The position numbers and the translations under genes were made by a program. Below the pieces are notes generated by a model that saw only the letters and a program-made list of their open reading frames with translations, did not search any database and was not told the origin of the DNA. Source: an uncultured Lachnospiraceae bacterium (lineage in GTDB: Bacteria; Bacillota; Clostridia; Lachnospirales; Lachnospiraceae). From it: a DNA stretch of 64,000 bases. Each line of letters opens with the position of its first letter. The first letter of the stretch is position 1. Where the stretch lies: assembly GCA_910589385.1 (NCBI GenBank), contig CAJUTU010000002.1, positions 62,001 to 126,000 on the forward strand, read 5' to 3'. Positions 43,334 to 52,131 of the stretch are shown in pieces.

Positions 43334-44434
43334 ATGAAAAGAAACATGGTACTGGCAGTATTGCTTTCAGCGGCAATGGTAATCGGAGCAGCAGGGTGCG
43401 GCAATTCTGGATCAGGCGGCACAGATTCTGATGGTACAAGTTCAGGCAGCACAGACTCCGGGGCTTCAGATTCAGAAGAGAAGGACACTGGTTCAGGCGC
43501 AGGCTACAAGATCGGACTGACGAACAGCTTCAACGGCAATTCCTACCGCCAGCAGATGGAGGCTTATGCACAGGAGGCAGCAGATGAATTAATGGAGTCT
43601 GGAGAGATCGCCGAGTTCACGATCGTAGAAGCGAACAACGACGCTTCCAAGCAGGTACAGCAGATCGAGAACTTTATCCTGGAAGGGATGGACGCGATCA
43701 TCATTGACCCGATTTCTGCAACGGCATTGACAGGAGCGATCCAGGAAGCATCCGATGCGGGAATTCCCTGTATCATTATCAATGACGGGCCGGTAGAGTC
43801 TGACGCAGAGCTGTGTTATCAGATCAACTTTGACACGATCGACCAGATGGCGACTCTGACAGAATATGTGTGTGAAGCCATCGGCGGAAAGGGCAAGATC
43901 ATCGAGTTAAGAGGAACCGCCGGAGCTGAGTTTGACAATATTGCACATAGCGGAGTGATGCAGACACTGGAAAACTATCCGGATATTGAAGTGGTGGCTG
44001 AGGTCTATACGGACTGGACAGGCTCCAAGGCACAGTCTGAACTGGCTTCTGTCCTTCCTACTCTGGATCAGGTAGACGGTATTGTAACACAGGGAGGAGA
44101 TTCCTATGCGGCAGTACAGGCATTTGAATCAGCGGGCATGGATCTTCCGGTGATCGGCGGAGATAACCGCGGATACTTCCTGAAATGGTGGGCAACAGAA
44201 GCACCGGAAGGGTATGACACACTTTCCGTATCTTCCAACCCATGGGACGGAGCCACCGGAGTCTATGTAGCATGTGATATCCTGAGCGGCGAGTATGATA
44301 TTCCAAATGATATGGTACATCCATTTGCAGTTGTAGAAAAAGACCAGGTGCAGGATTACAAGGACATGGGCGACGAGGAGATTGGTACGCCGACCTTTGA
44401 CCGTGAGTGGGTAAGGGAAAATTTATATCAATAA
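43334..44434 (+). CDS. CUT2 (ribose-type) sugar-binding lipoprotein
   Basis: A 366-residue periplasmic-binding-protein-4 type lipoprotein: signal with lipobox GAAGC (Cys22), a Gly/Ser/Asp linker, then two Rossmann-like lobes starting YKIGLTNSFNGNSYRQQMEA. Segments DAIIIDPISATALTGAIQEA, IPCIIINDGPVES and DGIVTQGGDSYAAVQAFESA match ribose/xylose-binding proteins. It is the first gene of the operon and is followed by a hairpin that could raise its expression over the rest. The ligand is not identifiable; GGAGGAAAAGAACT precedes the ATG. Confidence 0.9.
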   Translation: MKRNMVLAVLLSAAMVIGAAGCGNSGSGGTDSDGTSSGSTDSGASDSEEKDTGSGAGYKIGLTNSFNGNSYRQQMEAYAQEAADELMESGEIAEFTIVEANNDASKQVQQIENFILEGMDAIIIDPISATALTGAIQEASDAGIPCIIINDGPVESDAELCYQINFDTIDQMATLTEYVCEAIGGKGKIIELRGTAGAEFDNIAHSGVMQTLENYPDIEVVAEVYTDWTGSKAQSELASVLPTLDQVDGIVTQGGDSYAAVQAFESAGMDLPVIGGDNRGYFLKWWATEAPEGYDTLSVSSNPWDGATGVYVACDILSGEYDIPNDMVHPFAVVEKDQVQDYKDMGDEEIGTPTFDREWVRENLYQ

Positions 44435-44450
44435 AATAAGAGCAGGTACT

Positions 44451-44491
44451 GCAGCCGGGCAGAGGGCAAAACCGTCCGGCTGCTATCCTTT
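44451..44491 (+). terminator. Hairpin after the binding-protein gene
   Basis: GCAGCCGGGC (44451-44460) pairs with GTCCGGCTGC (44474-44483), followed by TATCCTTT. It is probably a partial terminator or mRNA stabiliser, common after abundant binding-protein genes. Confidence 0.6.
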
Positions 44492-44536
44492 AAATTGAGT
44501 TGTACTAACTACTATGGATGAGAGGAGAAGAATGGT

Positions 44537-45250
44537 ATGGATGGACAAATCATTTCTTTTATGCAGCAGGCAATGGCAGCGGCGGAGATCGTAGACCTAA
44601 GCTATACGCTGGAGCCGGGAATGCCGGTCTGGCCGACACATGCCCGGTTTGGTGCGATCGTATATGAAACATACGAAGACGGGGATATTTCTATGCACAG
44701 GCAGCTTAGCTTTGGTGAGCATACCGGGACACATCTGGACGCACCGAAGCATTTTTTTAAAGACGGCAGTTCCATCGAGGAAGTAGACGTCAGGTCCGTC
44801 ATAGGAAGAGGCGTCATGATAGACGCAGGCTTTTTGAACCCATGCGAGGCGTATACTTTAGACATGCTCCATGAGTTTGAATCACAGAACGGACCGGTCA
44901 GGGAAGGGGATATCATTCTTCTGCATTTTGGATGGGAAGAGCGGTACGGCCTTGGAAAAGACGCGCAGGAATTTTTAAAGGACTGGTCCGGACTGGGAGG
45001 AGACACTGCACAGTATCTTCTGGACAAAAAAGTGTCCTGCGTCGGCACGGACGCGCTTTCACTGGATCCGTTCGGAGGCGCATCTTACCCATGCCATGAC
45101 ATTTTACTTGGAGCGGGGATACCAATTCTTGAAAACCTGACCAATTTGCATAAGCTTCCTGTTTTTTCTTATGTAATCGGCCTGGCAAATAAGATCAAGG
45201 AGGGGTCCGCGTCACCGATCCGGGTGATCGCGCTGACACAAAAAGGATAA
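44537..45250 (+). CDS. Cyclase-family metal-dependent hydrolase (kynurenine-formamidase-like)
   Basis: A 237-residue protein of Pfam Cyclase (PF04199). Its metal-binding motif GEHTGTHLDAPKHFF at about residues 56-70 is the family hallmark HxGTHxDxPxH; LSYTLEPGMPVWPTHARFG and GTDALSLDPFGGASYPCHD are also typical. Members hydrolyse formamide, lactam or lactone bonds (KynB, isatin hydrolase, creatinine-like substrates). Here it lies between the binding protein and the fused transporter gene, so it probably opens a cyclic or lactone substrate brought in by this transporter; the chemistry is not known. Confidence 0.85.
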   Translation: MDGQIISFMQQAMAAAEIVDLSYTLEPGMPVWPTHARFGAIVYETYEDGDISMHRQLSFGEHTGTHLDAPKHFFKDGSSIEEVDVRSVIGRGVMIDAGFLNPCEAYTLDMLHEFESQNGPVREGDIILLHFGWEERYGLGKDAQEFLKDWSGLGGDTAQYLLDKKVSCVGTDALSLDPFGGASYPCHDILLGAGIPILENLTNLHKLPVFSYVIGLANKIKEGSASPIRVIALTQKG

Positions 45251-45267
45251 GAAAGGAGCTTGAAACA

Positions 45268-47718
45268 GTGAAGAGACAAGAGAACCAGACTCCTTACATA
45301 GAGCTTTGTGAGATTGATAAGTTTTTCGGCATTACGAAGGCGCTCCAGAAGATCAGTCTTCAGATTTATGCAGGGGAAGTGATTGGGCTGGTCGGGCCGA
45401 ACGGGGCAGGAAAGTCCACGATGATGAAGGTCTTGACAGGGGTACTCCCGCCTACGGCCGGTAAGATCATGGTCAATGGAAAGGAGATGGAAAAATATAC
45501 GACAAAAGAATCAAAAGAGACGGGCATTGCCTGTGCGTATCAGGACCTGTCCCTCTGTACGAATCTGAGTGTATATGAAAATTTTGCCTTGCTGAATGTA
45601 GATCATGGGATTTTTACAAAACGTGGCTGGCGGAAAAATGCAAAGCAGGAAACCAGGGACTTGCTGGAACAATATTTTCCGGGGAACCGTATTGACGTGA
45701 TGAAATCTGTAGAACATCTGACTCTGGCGGAACGGCAGATCGTGGAAATCTGTAAGACGCTGATGACAGAGAACCTGAAGGTATTGATCCTGGACGAGCC
45801 TACATCTGCTTTGTCTACAGACAAGGCAGAACAGCTCCACAAGGTGGTGGAAGAACTGAGCGGAAAAGGCGTCGCAGTCATCTACATCTCTCATAAGCTG
45901 GACGAGATCCGTAAGGTATCAGACCGGATCGTGCTGATGAGAAATGGTATGAATTCAGGGGAATGTGACCCGGAAGAAATCTCTACCGACGAACTGGTAG
46001 AAATGCTGGGCGGCGCCGGCGGAAAAAAGGAAAAGACAGAAATATGCCAGGAAAGCAGCAGTGACAAAGCAGTGGCCGCACAGATCAGGGATTATACAGG
46101 CAAGGGGCTGTATCATATCAATATGCATGTAAATCGAGGAGAGATTGTCGGTATTTCTGGTCTGGTAGGCTCCGGACAGACAGAACTTTTAAACCTTTTG
46201 TTTGATTCCCGGAAATATAGAGGAAAAGAGAAAAAAGGCGTTTTACTGAATTCTTCTGTATCCTATGTCAGCGGCGACAGGGCGTCGGAGGGTGTGTTCC
46301 ATCTCTGGGATATTTTTGACAATACGATCATCGGAAATCTAGATCAGGTGAAAAGCGGTATTTTTCTGGATCAGAAAAAGTCTGAAGAACTGGCCCAGAC
46401 TTGGTATGACAAATTAAAATTCAAGGCAGAGGGAATCCACAGCCCGATCATGTCTCTGAGCGGCGGAAATCAGCAGAAAGCATTGATCTCACGTGGAATT
46501 GCATCCGGGGCGGAGCTGATCATTTTAAATGACCCTACTGCCGGGGTGGATATTGAGACAAAGCAGGAAATCTATGGACTTTTAGACGAGGCGAAACGGG
46601 AAGGAAAAGCCGTTATTTTATACTCCACGGAGGATGCGGAGATCGAAATCTGCGACCGTGCTTATATTATGCATGAGGGCGAGATTACGGAAGAACTGAA
46701 AAAAGAGGATATTACGGTTGCAAACATTGTAAAAGCTTCCTTTAAAGAGGTCAAACATCAGAAAGTGACGGAGGAAAAGAAAGAGAATGTCCTGCAGCGG
46801 ATTCTAGGATCACGCGTTCTCCTGCCGGTTGCGGCAATGGTCATCATGATCCTTGCAAATGCATCCATGAACCCGAGGATCCTTTCCTATATGGGACTGC
46901 GCATGCTGGTATCTTCCGCGGTTCCCCTTGTGTTTGCCGCATTGGGGCAGATGTTCATCGTCACTGCCGGGGATGTGGATATGGGAAACGGATATTCAAT
47001 CGCGCTGGTCAATGTGATCGTGGGGATAGTCCTGACAGGAAATCCTTTCTTTGGCGTGATTGGGATTGCTTTGTTTATTTTGTGTTATGCGTTGATGGGG
47101 GCGTTGATCCATGTGAGGAATATTCCGGCGATCGTAGTTACGTTAGGCGCACAGTTTGTATGGTGGGGGATCGCACTGGTCATCGCGCCTTCCCCGGGAG
47201 GAACATGTCCGCAGTGGCTGCTGTCGGTCTACAAGTTTGAATTCCCGGTGGTCCCTATGCCGATCGTACTGTGTATCCTGGCAGGAACTCTGTGCTGGTG
47301 GATCCTTTTCCGGGCGAAATACGGAATGGTTTTGCGGGGAATCGGCAATAACGCCATTGCGGTCGAGCGTTCCGGCTGGTCTTATCTTCAGGCAAAAATG
47401 GTAAATTATGCCCTTTCAGGATTGATGGTTATCCTTGCAGGGATGTCCTATACCGCAGTCTGTATGGGAGCAGATGCAAATTCATCGGTTTCCTACTGTA
47501 TGCTCTCGATCGCCACTGTGATCCTGGGCGGATGTGAGATGGCAGGCGGACTGGTTACTCCGGCAGGAGTTGTGTGCGGCGGAATCGCAATGTCCTTTAT
47601 CACCAGCCTTTTGACCTCTTTCAGAGTAGATTCCAACTATCAGACGGCAGTGACGGGAATGATTTTGATCGTGGTATTGGCTGTCAAGCTGATCACCCAT
47701 AAGAAGGAGGGCAGATAA
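45268..47718 (+). CDS. Fused CUT2 ATPase (RbsA) and permease (RbsC)
   Basis: One 816-residue chain. Residues 1-500 are a double ATPase: first domain with Walker A GLVGPNGAGKSTMMK, signature LTLAERQIVEI, Walker B VLILDEPTSALS; second with the degenerate Walker A GLVGSGQTELLN (no Lys), signature LSGGNQQKALISRG and an unusual Walker B LIILNDPTAGVD. Residues about 520-810 are a full RbsC-like permease with 8-10 helices (GQMFIVTAGDVDMGNGYSIA ... GGCEMAGGLVTP). These are normally two proteins; no stop or start lies at the join. The GTG start follows GAAAGGAG. The next gene codes a second permease, giving a heterodimeric channel. Confidence 0.92.
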   Translation: MKRQENQTPYIELCEIDKFFGITKALQKISLQIYAGEVIGLVGPNGAGKSTMMKVLTGVLPPTAGKIMVNGKEMEKYTTKESKETGIACAYQDLSLCTNLSVYENFALLNVDHGIFTKRGWRKNAKQETRDLLEQYFPGNRIDVMKSVEHLTLAERQIVEICKTLMTENLKVLILDEPTSALSTDKAEQLHKVVEELSGKGVAVIYISHKLDEIRKVSDRIVLMRNGMNSGECDPEEISTDELVEMLGGAGGKKEKTEICQESSSDKAVAAQIRDYTGKGLYHINMHVNRGEIVGISGLVGSGQTELLNLLFDSRKYRGKEKKGVLLNSSVSYVSGDRASEGVFHLWDIFDNTIIGNLDQVKSGIFLDQKKSEELAQTWYDKLKFKAEGIHSPIMSLSGGNQQKALISRGIASGAELIILNDPTAGVDIETKQEIYGLLDEAKREGKAVILYSTEDAEIEICDRAYIMHEGEITEELKKEDITVANIVKASFKEVKHQKVTEEKKENVLQRILGSRVLLPVAAMVIMILANASMNPRILSYMGLRMLVSSAVPLVFAALGQMFIVTAGDVDMGNGYSIALVNVIVGIVLTGNPFFGVIGIALFILCYALMGALIHVRNIPAIVVTLGAQFVWWGIALVIAPSPGGTCPQWLLSVYKFEFPVVPMPIVLCILAGTLCWWILFRAKYGMVLRGIGNNAIAVERSGWSYLQAKMVNYALSGLMVILAGMSYTAVCMGADANSSVSYCMLSIATVILGGCEMAGGLVTPAGVVCGGIAMSFITSLLTSFRVDSNYQTAVTGMILIVVLAVKLITHKKEGR

Positions 47719-47720
47719 AT

Positions 47721-48653
47721 ATGAAAAAAATAATGACAAAGTATGCGTTTATATGGCCCCTTTTTGGTTCCATTGTTTTATGGACCGCAATTTCTGCCGT
47801 ATCCGGTAAATTCAATGTGGGGCAGGTTTTTTCAAGCGCAAAGCTGTGCTCCTTTGCCCTGCTTCTTGCATTGGGACAGATGATCGTTGTAACCAGCGGC
47901 GAGGGTGCGATCGACCTGTCGCAGCAGTACATCCTGACATTGGCAGCCTATATTTCCTGTGATCTGATGCAATACAACGTAATCTTAGGAATCGTGGCAG
48001 CCGTAGCGGTAGGCGCTTTGTGCGGACTTGTAAATGGACTGGTCAACATTTATCTGAAAGTTCCGGCTATGATCACGACGCTTGCGACAGGATATATTAT
48101 ATTTACCATCGTCCTTGTGCTTGCTCCGGGGATGAAGACATTGCCGGACCAGGGGCTGGTAAAATTCATCAACCTGAATGCAGGGGGATTTTCCATGCTG
48201 ACCGTCATCTGCCTGATCGTGGCAGTGGTTTTGGCACTTCTTCTGTATAAGACAAAATATGGAAAACAGCTCCATGCAGTCGGCCAGAAGCGTCTGGCTG
48301 CCAGATATGCAGGGATCAACGTCAATAAAGTCGTCATCATTGCATTTACGCTGGGCGGCGCACTCTGCGGGCTGTCGGGAACTCTGTGCGGGGCGTTTAA
48401 CGGCGGCGCGTTCCAGGATATGGGCACCACCTATTTCCTTCCTTCCATTGCCGCGGCATTTGTGGGCGGCACAGCGGCGTCGGGAGGAAAATCCAATGTG
48501 GCAGGGGTGTGCCTGGGTGCGCTGATGATGTATCTGCTTACTACATTTTTGAATGCGGCAAGCCTTTCGGTAGGGATGCAGAGGCTCATCCAGGGCGCGG
48601 TGCTCGTGCTCATACTGGTGGCATCGGTTTCCAGCGACGCTAAGAAGAGCTGA
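47721..48653 (+). CDS. CUT2 ABC transporter permease (RbsC-like), second subunit
   Basis: A 310-residue membrane protein with 8-10 helices. Family segments: LALGQMIVVTSGEGAIDLSQ, KVPAMITTLATGYIIF, KTKYGKQLHAVGQKRLAARY and FVGGTAASGGKSNVAG. It starts two bases after the fused gene behind AGGAGGGCAGATAA. It should pair with the permease half of the fusion protein. Confidence 0.92.
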   Translation: MKKIMTKYAFIWPLFGSIVLWTAISAVSGKFNVGQVFSSAKLCSFALLLALGQMIVVTSGEGAIDLSQQYILTLAAYISCDLMQYNVILGIVAAVAVGALCGLVNGLVNIYLKVPAMITTLATGYIIFTIVLVLAPGMKTLPDQGLVKFINLNAGGFSMLTVICLIVAVVLALLLYKTKYGKQLHAVGQKRLAARYAGINVNKVVIIAFTLGGALCGLSGTLCGAFNGGAFQDMGTTYFLPSIAAAFVGGTAASGGKSNVAGVCLGALMMYLLTTFLNAASLSVGMQRLIQGAVLVLILVASVSSDAKKS

Positions 48654-48677
48654 ATTAAGAATGAGGAGATTGTACTT

Positions 48678-49700
48678 ATGAAAGGGATACAGATTGTAAA
48701 ACCGGGAGAAATAAAACTGATCGATATGGAAAAACCGGTGATTACAGAACATGATAATGTATTGATCAAAATGACGGCGGCAGGTATTTGCGGCTCAGAT
48801 GTGGGGATTTACCATGGGACCAACGCGGCTGCGACTTATCCAAGGGTGATCGGGCACGAGATGGTCGGCGTGGTCGAAGCGGTCGGGGGGAATGCAGCAC
48901 ATCTGAAGCCGGGAGACCGGGTGATCGTGGACCAGGTCGTGAGCTGCGGACACTGTTATGCGTGCCGTAAAGGAAGAGGAAATGTATGCGCGGACCTGAA
49001 AGTCCGCGGTGTACATATTGACGGCGGATACCGAGAATATATGGCGGTGCCGGAGAAGGACTGCTATCTGCTCCCGGAAAGCCTTCCAGACGAAACAGCA
49101 GTGATGATCGAGCCGACTACCATTGCGATCCAGAGCTGTTCCAGGGCTGAGCTTTGTGAAGAAGATACACTGCTGATCTTCGGAGCAGGCGCGCTGGGAA
49201 GTTCAATCCTGAAAATTGCCAGATTGAGCGGGGCAAAAATTATCGTTGCCGACATTATGGAAGACAAGCTGACGGAGGCATTGAAAAACGGCGCTGACTT
49301 TACGGTCAACAGCGCCAAAGAGGATGTGGTGGAAAGGGCAAAAGAACTGACTGGCGGATATGGGCCTACGGTATCTATTGACGCCGCATGTACGAAAGAT
49401 TCCCTTCTGACACTGCTTAAGGCGGCCGGCAATGCAGGAAGGGTCATGACAATGGGATTTTCTGTAGCCCCTACGGAGATAAACCAGTTTTTGATCACTT
49501 CGAAAGAGTTGGATGTGCGCGGCTCCAGGCTGCAGAATAAAAAATTCCGGGAGGCGATCAAACTGATCCAGGAAGGAAAACTGGATTTATCCGGGTCGAT
49601 TTCCCATACGTTCCCTCTGGAAAAGGCACAGGAAGCGTTTGATTTTGTGGATTCAAGAGACCCATCTATCAGGAAGATCGTGCTGACATTTTCAGATTGA
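48678..49700 (+). CDS. Zinc-dependent alcohol/polyol dehydrogenase
   Basis: A 340-residue medium-chain dehydrogenase. Catalytic zinc ligands: Cys in AAGICGSDVG (about residue 37), His-Glu in VIGHEMVG and a later Glu; structural zinc is held by four Cys in SCGHCYACRKGRGNVC. The NAD site is LLIFGAGALGSSILKIA. It resembles sorbitol, L-threonine and galactitol-phosphate dehydrogenases. As last gene of the CUT2 operon it probably oxidises a hydroxyl of the imported compound or its hydrolysis product. Confidence 0.9.
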   Translation: MKGIQIVKPGEIKLIDMEKPVITEHDNVLIKMTAAGICGSDVGIYHGTNAAATYPRVIGHEMVGVVEAVGGNAAHLKPGDRVIVDQVVSCGHCYACRKGRGNVCADLKVRGVHIDGGYREYMAVPEKDCYLLPESLPDETAVMIEPTTIAIQSCSRAELCEEDTLLIFGAGALGSSILKIARLSGAKIIVADIMEDKLTEALKNGADFTVNSAKEDVVERAKELTGGYGPTVSIDAACTKDSLLTLLKAAGNAGRVMTMGFSVAPTEINQFLITSKELDVRGSRLQNKKFREAIKLIQEGKLDLSGSISHTFPLEKAQEAFDFVDSRDPSIRKIVLTFSD

Positions 49701-49711
49701 GTCCATGCAGA

Positions 49712-49758
49712 AAGGTCTGACCAGCTCAACAGTTTGAGTGATCAGACCTTGCATTTTT
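49712..49758. terminator. Bidirectional terminator between convergent operons
   Basis: AAGGTCTGA (49712-49720) pairs with TCAGACCTT (49742-49750), with a second inner GCTCAA/TTGAGT-like stem, followed by GCATTTTT. The opposite strand has GAAAAATGC before and TTTCTGC after the stem, so it may also stop the minus-strand operon. Confidence 0.8.
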
Positions 49759-49766
49759 CTTAAAAG

Positions 49767-50495
49767 TCATACTTTCAGCTCTGTCCTGCGTATGATAAAG
49801 TAGGAACAGATACTCAAAAACCCGGCGGACAGGATCAGCAGAGAAAGAGGATAGATCATCCGGATAGAACCGTCTTCCATAAAGCCTAAGCCTTTGATCA
49901 TACATTTCAGGATATGATCCCTGAGATTTTCCGGCGAAGCAGGGCTAAACAAGAATGAAATCCCTGCAAGCAATGCGGTTCCAAGGAGGACTCCGGCAAT
50001 AACCGCATTCTTTTTCGACAGATTTCTGAAAACAAGAGTAAAAAAGAAAGTCAGGGTACAGAGCAGCATATAGATGAGGAACAGCCAGAACCAGGACAGG
50101 ATGACCGGTTGTCCATATCCATATAAACTGCCGAAAAAGGTACTGTAAGTTCCGGTCAGCGTATGCAGGATATTAGCTATGATCGTGTCTATAAGTGACA
50201 TAACCCCGGACATAAAGGCAAACCGGGAAAAAGTTCCAAGAAAGAAATAGATCCTGGTAAATCCGTTTTGTACCAACATCTTGAACTCCTCCGTGAGTTG
50301 TAGTATTCCCAGAATACCTATGAAGATCATAGTATTCATTTCCAGGCAGTTCATGCCTCCTCCCAGAACGCCGGTCAAAATATAGTGGATTCCGTAGAGG
50401 GTCACGATCACTGCAGATAGTGCAAGATAAAAAATGAAGGCATATTTAATCGAGGTTACACATTCATACTGAATTACTGTACTTAATTTCTTCAT
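49767..50495 (-). CDS. Membrane subunit of a YtrA-type ABC cassette
   Basis: A 242-residue protein with six predicted helices (FIFYLALSAVIVTLYGIHYI; FAFMSGVMSLIDTIIANIL; SWFWLFLIYMLLCTLTFFF; AVIAGVLLGTALLAGISFLF and the C-terminal SLLILSAGFLSICSYFII). No enzymatic motif. It follows the ATPase gene by 21 bases and is probably its membrane partner. Short two-subunit exporters of this kind under YtrA-like regulators often respond to cell-wall antibiotics; that role is inferred. Confidence 0.75.
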   Translation of the reverse strand: MKKLSTVIQYECVTSIKYAFIFYLALSAVIVTLYGIHYILTGVLGGGMNCLEMNTMIFIGILGILQLTEEFKMLVQNGFTRIYFFLGTFSRFAFMSGVMSLIDTIIANILHTLTGTYSTFFGSLYGYGQPVILSWFWLFLIYMLLCTLTFFFTLVFRNLSKKNAVIAGVLLGTALLAGISFLFSPASPENLRDHILKCMIKGLGFMEDGSIRMIYPLSLLILSAGFLSICSYFIIRRTELKV

Positions 50496-50516
50496 TGCTA
50501 TTGCCGCCTTTCTTCT

Positions 50517-51428
50517 TCATAATATTGGAGCCTGATTTCCTGCTTCTTCTGAGGCAGGGAAGTTTATTTCTGAATTTTCTGTTAATTTGACAAATAGTTT
50601 CTGTAGATTCATATTGGAGATCTGTAATGGGCTGTTTTCCGGAAGTTCCTCCCTTGGGCCAAGGATATAAGCCAGTTTCAAAGCGCCCAGTTCCTCCTGG
50701 CCGATTACATTTTTATCATGACAGTAATCCAGGACTTTGTCTGCGGGCCCGGACACACAGTATCCTCTTTCCAGAAGGTCTTCAGCAGCCTCCTGAAGCA
50801 AGATTTTCCCATTGTCAATGAGGACAACTTCTTCGATGATATTTGCCACTTCTTCGATCAAATGTGTTGCCAGGATGATGGTCCGCTGATGTTCTTCGTA
50901 ATCCTGCAGCAATAACTGATAGAATAGTTCCCGGTGGTTTGCATCCAGGCCCAGGACCGGTTCGTCAAAAATCACATAGGGCACATCCAGGGCAAGAGCC
51001 ACGGTCAGTTTAAAGATGGACTGCTGTCCTTTTGATAAAGCCGGAAAACGTTTCTCCGTATCCAGAGAGAATTTCTCTGCAATCTCATAAGCCTTGTCTA
51101 TTTGGAAATGATCATAAAACCGGCTGGTCCATTTAAAAATTTCCTTAATTTTCAAACTGGAATCATATAGATCTTTTTCGCTCATACAATATATTTTTTC
51201 ATGTACTTCCATATTTTCCCTTGCAGGAAGGCCGTCGATCAGGACTTCGCCCTCATCGGCAAAAATCCGGTTTGCAATGATGTTGATCAATGTGGTCTTC
51301 CCGGCGCCGTTGCGTCCTAAGAAGCCATAAATCCTGCCGTGTTCAAAAGAAAAAGAAACATGGTCAAGCGCGGTAACACGGCCGTACCGCTTTGTAATAT
51401 TTTTAATCTGGATCGCTTTCATCTTCAA
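50517..51428 (-). CDS. ABC transporter ATP-binding protein (YtrB-like)
   Basis: A 303-residue ATPase: Walker A GFLGRNGAGKTTLINII, signature LSKGQQSIFKLTVAL (SKGQQ instead of SGGQ, usual in this branch), Walker B YVIFDEPVLGLDANH and the H-loop ILATHLIEEV. About 80 C-terminal residues form an accessory domain. It overlaps the end of the regulator gene by 26 bases; the start could also be the second Met (51422). Confidence 0.9.
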   Translation of the reverse strand: MKMKAIQIKNITKRYGRVTALDHVSFSFEHGRIYGFLGRNGAGKTTLINIIANRIFADEGEVLIDGLPARENMEVHEKIYCMSEKDLYDSSLKIKEIFKWTSRFYDHFQIDKAYEIAEKFSLDTEKRFPALSKGQQSIFKLTVALALDVPYVIFDEPVLGLDANHRELFYQLLLQDYEEHQRTIILATHLIEEVANIIEEVVLIDNGKILLQEAAEDLLERGYCVSGPADKVLDYCHDKNVIGQEELGALKLAYILGPREELPENSPLQISNMNLQKLFVKLTENSEINFPASEEAGNQAPIL

Positions 51429-51795
51429 AACCCCTTTCTATCAGTAGGATGATTTCTTTCTTTGTCATCTGCAGCTTCGATGCTTCCCGGATCAAAGCGG
51501 CAATATACTGGCTGTAAAATTGGCTCTGCCGCTTTTTGCGTATCCGCTCTACCGCACCCTCTTTTACGAACATCCCAAGCCCTCTTTTCTTGTAGATGAT
51601 CTCTTCATCCACCAGCAGGTTCATTCCCTTCAGGACTGTGTGGGGATTGATACTCAGAAGGGCGGATATTTCATTCGTGGATGGAATCTTCGTTTCTTCC
51701 GGGAAGACCTTTGTAAAAATCGAATCCTCCAATTGTTCTGCAATCTGGATAAAGATGGGTTTATCCAGGTCTGGATTTACATGCAACAGGATCAC
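51403..51795 (-). CDS. GntR-family regulator, YtrA type
   Basis: A 130-residue regulator: winged helix at about 10-78 (DKPIFIQIAEQLEDSIFTKV, SINPHTVLKGMNLLVDEEII) and a short helical dimerisation tail, without a ligand domain, as in YtrA. It heads the two-gene ABC cassette and should repress it. GAGGTGATCCTG precedes the GTG/ATG region; the gene starts at 51795. Confidence 0.9.
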   Translation of the reverse strand: MILLHVNPDLDKPIFIQIAEQLEDSIFTKVFPEETKIPSTNEISALLSINPHTVLKGMNLLVDEEIIYKKRGLGMFVKEGAVERIRKKRQSQFYSQYIAALIREASKLQMTKKEIILLIERGFEDESDPD

Positions 51796-51856
51796 CTCGT
51801 TTCAATGATGTTTACAGTACTCTGATTTACAAAGAAACACATATGGTTTTATAGTT

Positions 51857-51876
51857 AGTTAGTTGAGTAACAAACT
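51857..51876. promoter_or_regulatory. Inverted repeat upstream of the YtrA-type gene
   Basis: AGTTAGT and ACAAACT with a six-base centre match as an inverted repeat at six of seven positions. It lies about 60 bases upstream of the regulator start and resembles the AGT-n-ACT operators of YtrA-like regulators. Confidence 0.45.
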
Positions 51877-52047
51877 ACAACGCATGTTCAGTATATACGA
51901 TAAAAAGCAGAATGTCAATTCTTTTTTTAGTAACTTTTTGTAAATACGTGTACGAGTCTATTGATTTTTTTGGGACATTGTTCAGTATAATATGGATTGA
52001 ATAGTGTTCAAGGAGAGCGTTATGGACAATCATGTATAAAGCTGCCA

Positions 52048-52076
52048 TTGCATTTTGGATTATGCTGGTCTATAAT
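52048..52076 (+). promoter_or_regulatory. Promoter of the GHKL-LytTR two-component operon
   Basis: TTGCAT (52048-52053) and TATAAT (52071-52076) are 17 bases apart, 56 bases before the kinase start. A second TATAAT at 51986-51991 may be an alternative. Confidence 0.55.
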
Positions 52077-52131
52077 TAGAACGATCCGCGTCTGATAAAG
52101 CATTTATAAAAGAATAAGGGAGGACGCTGTT

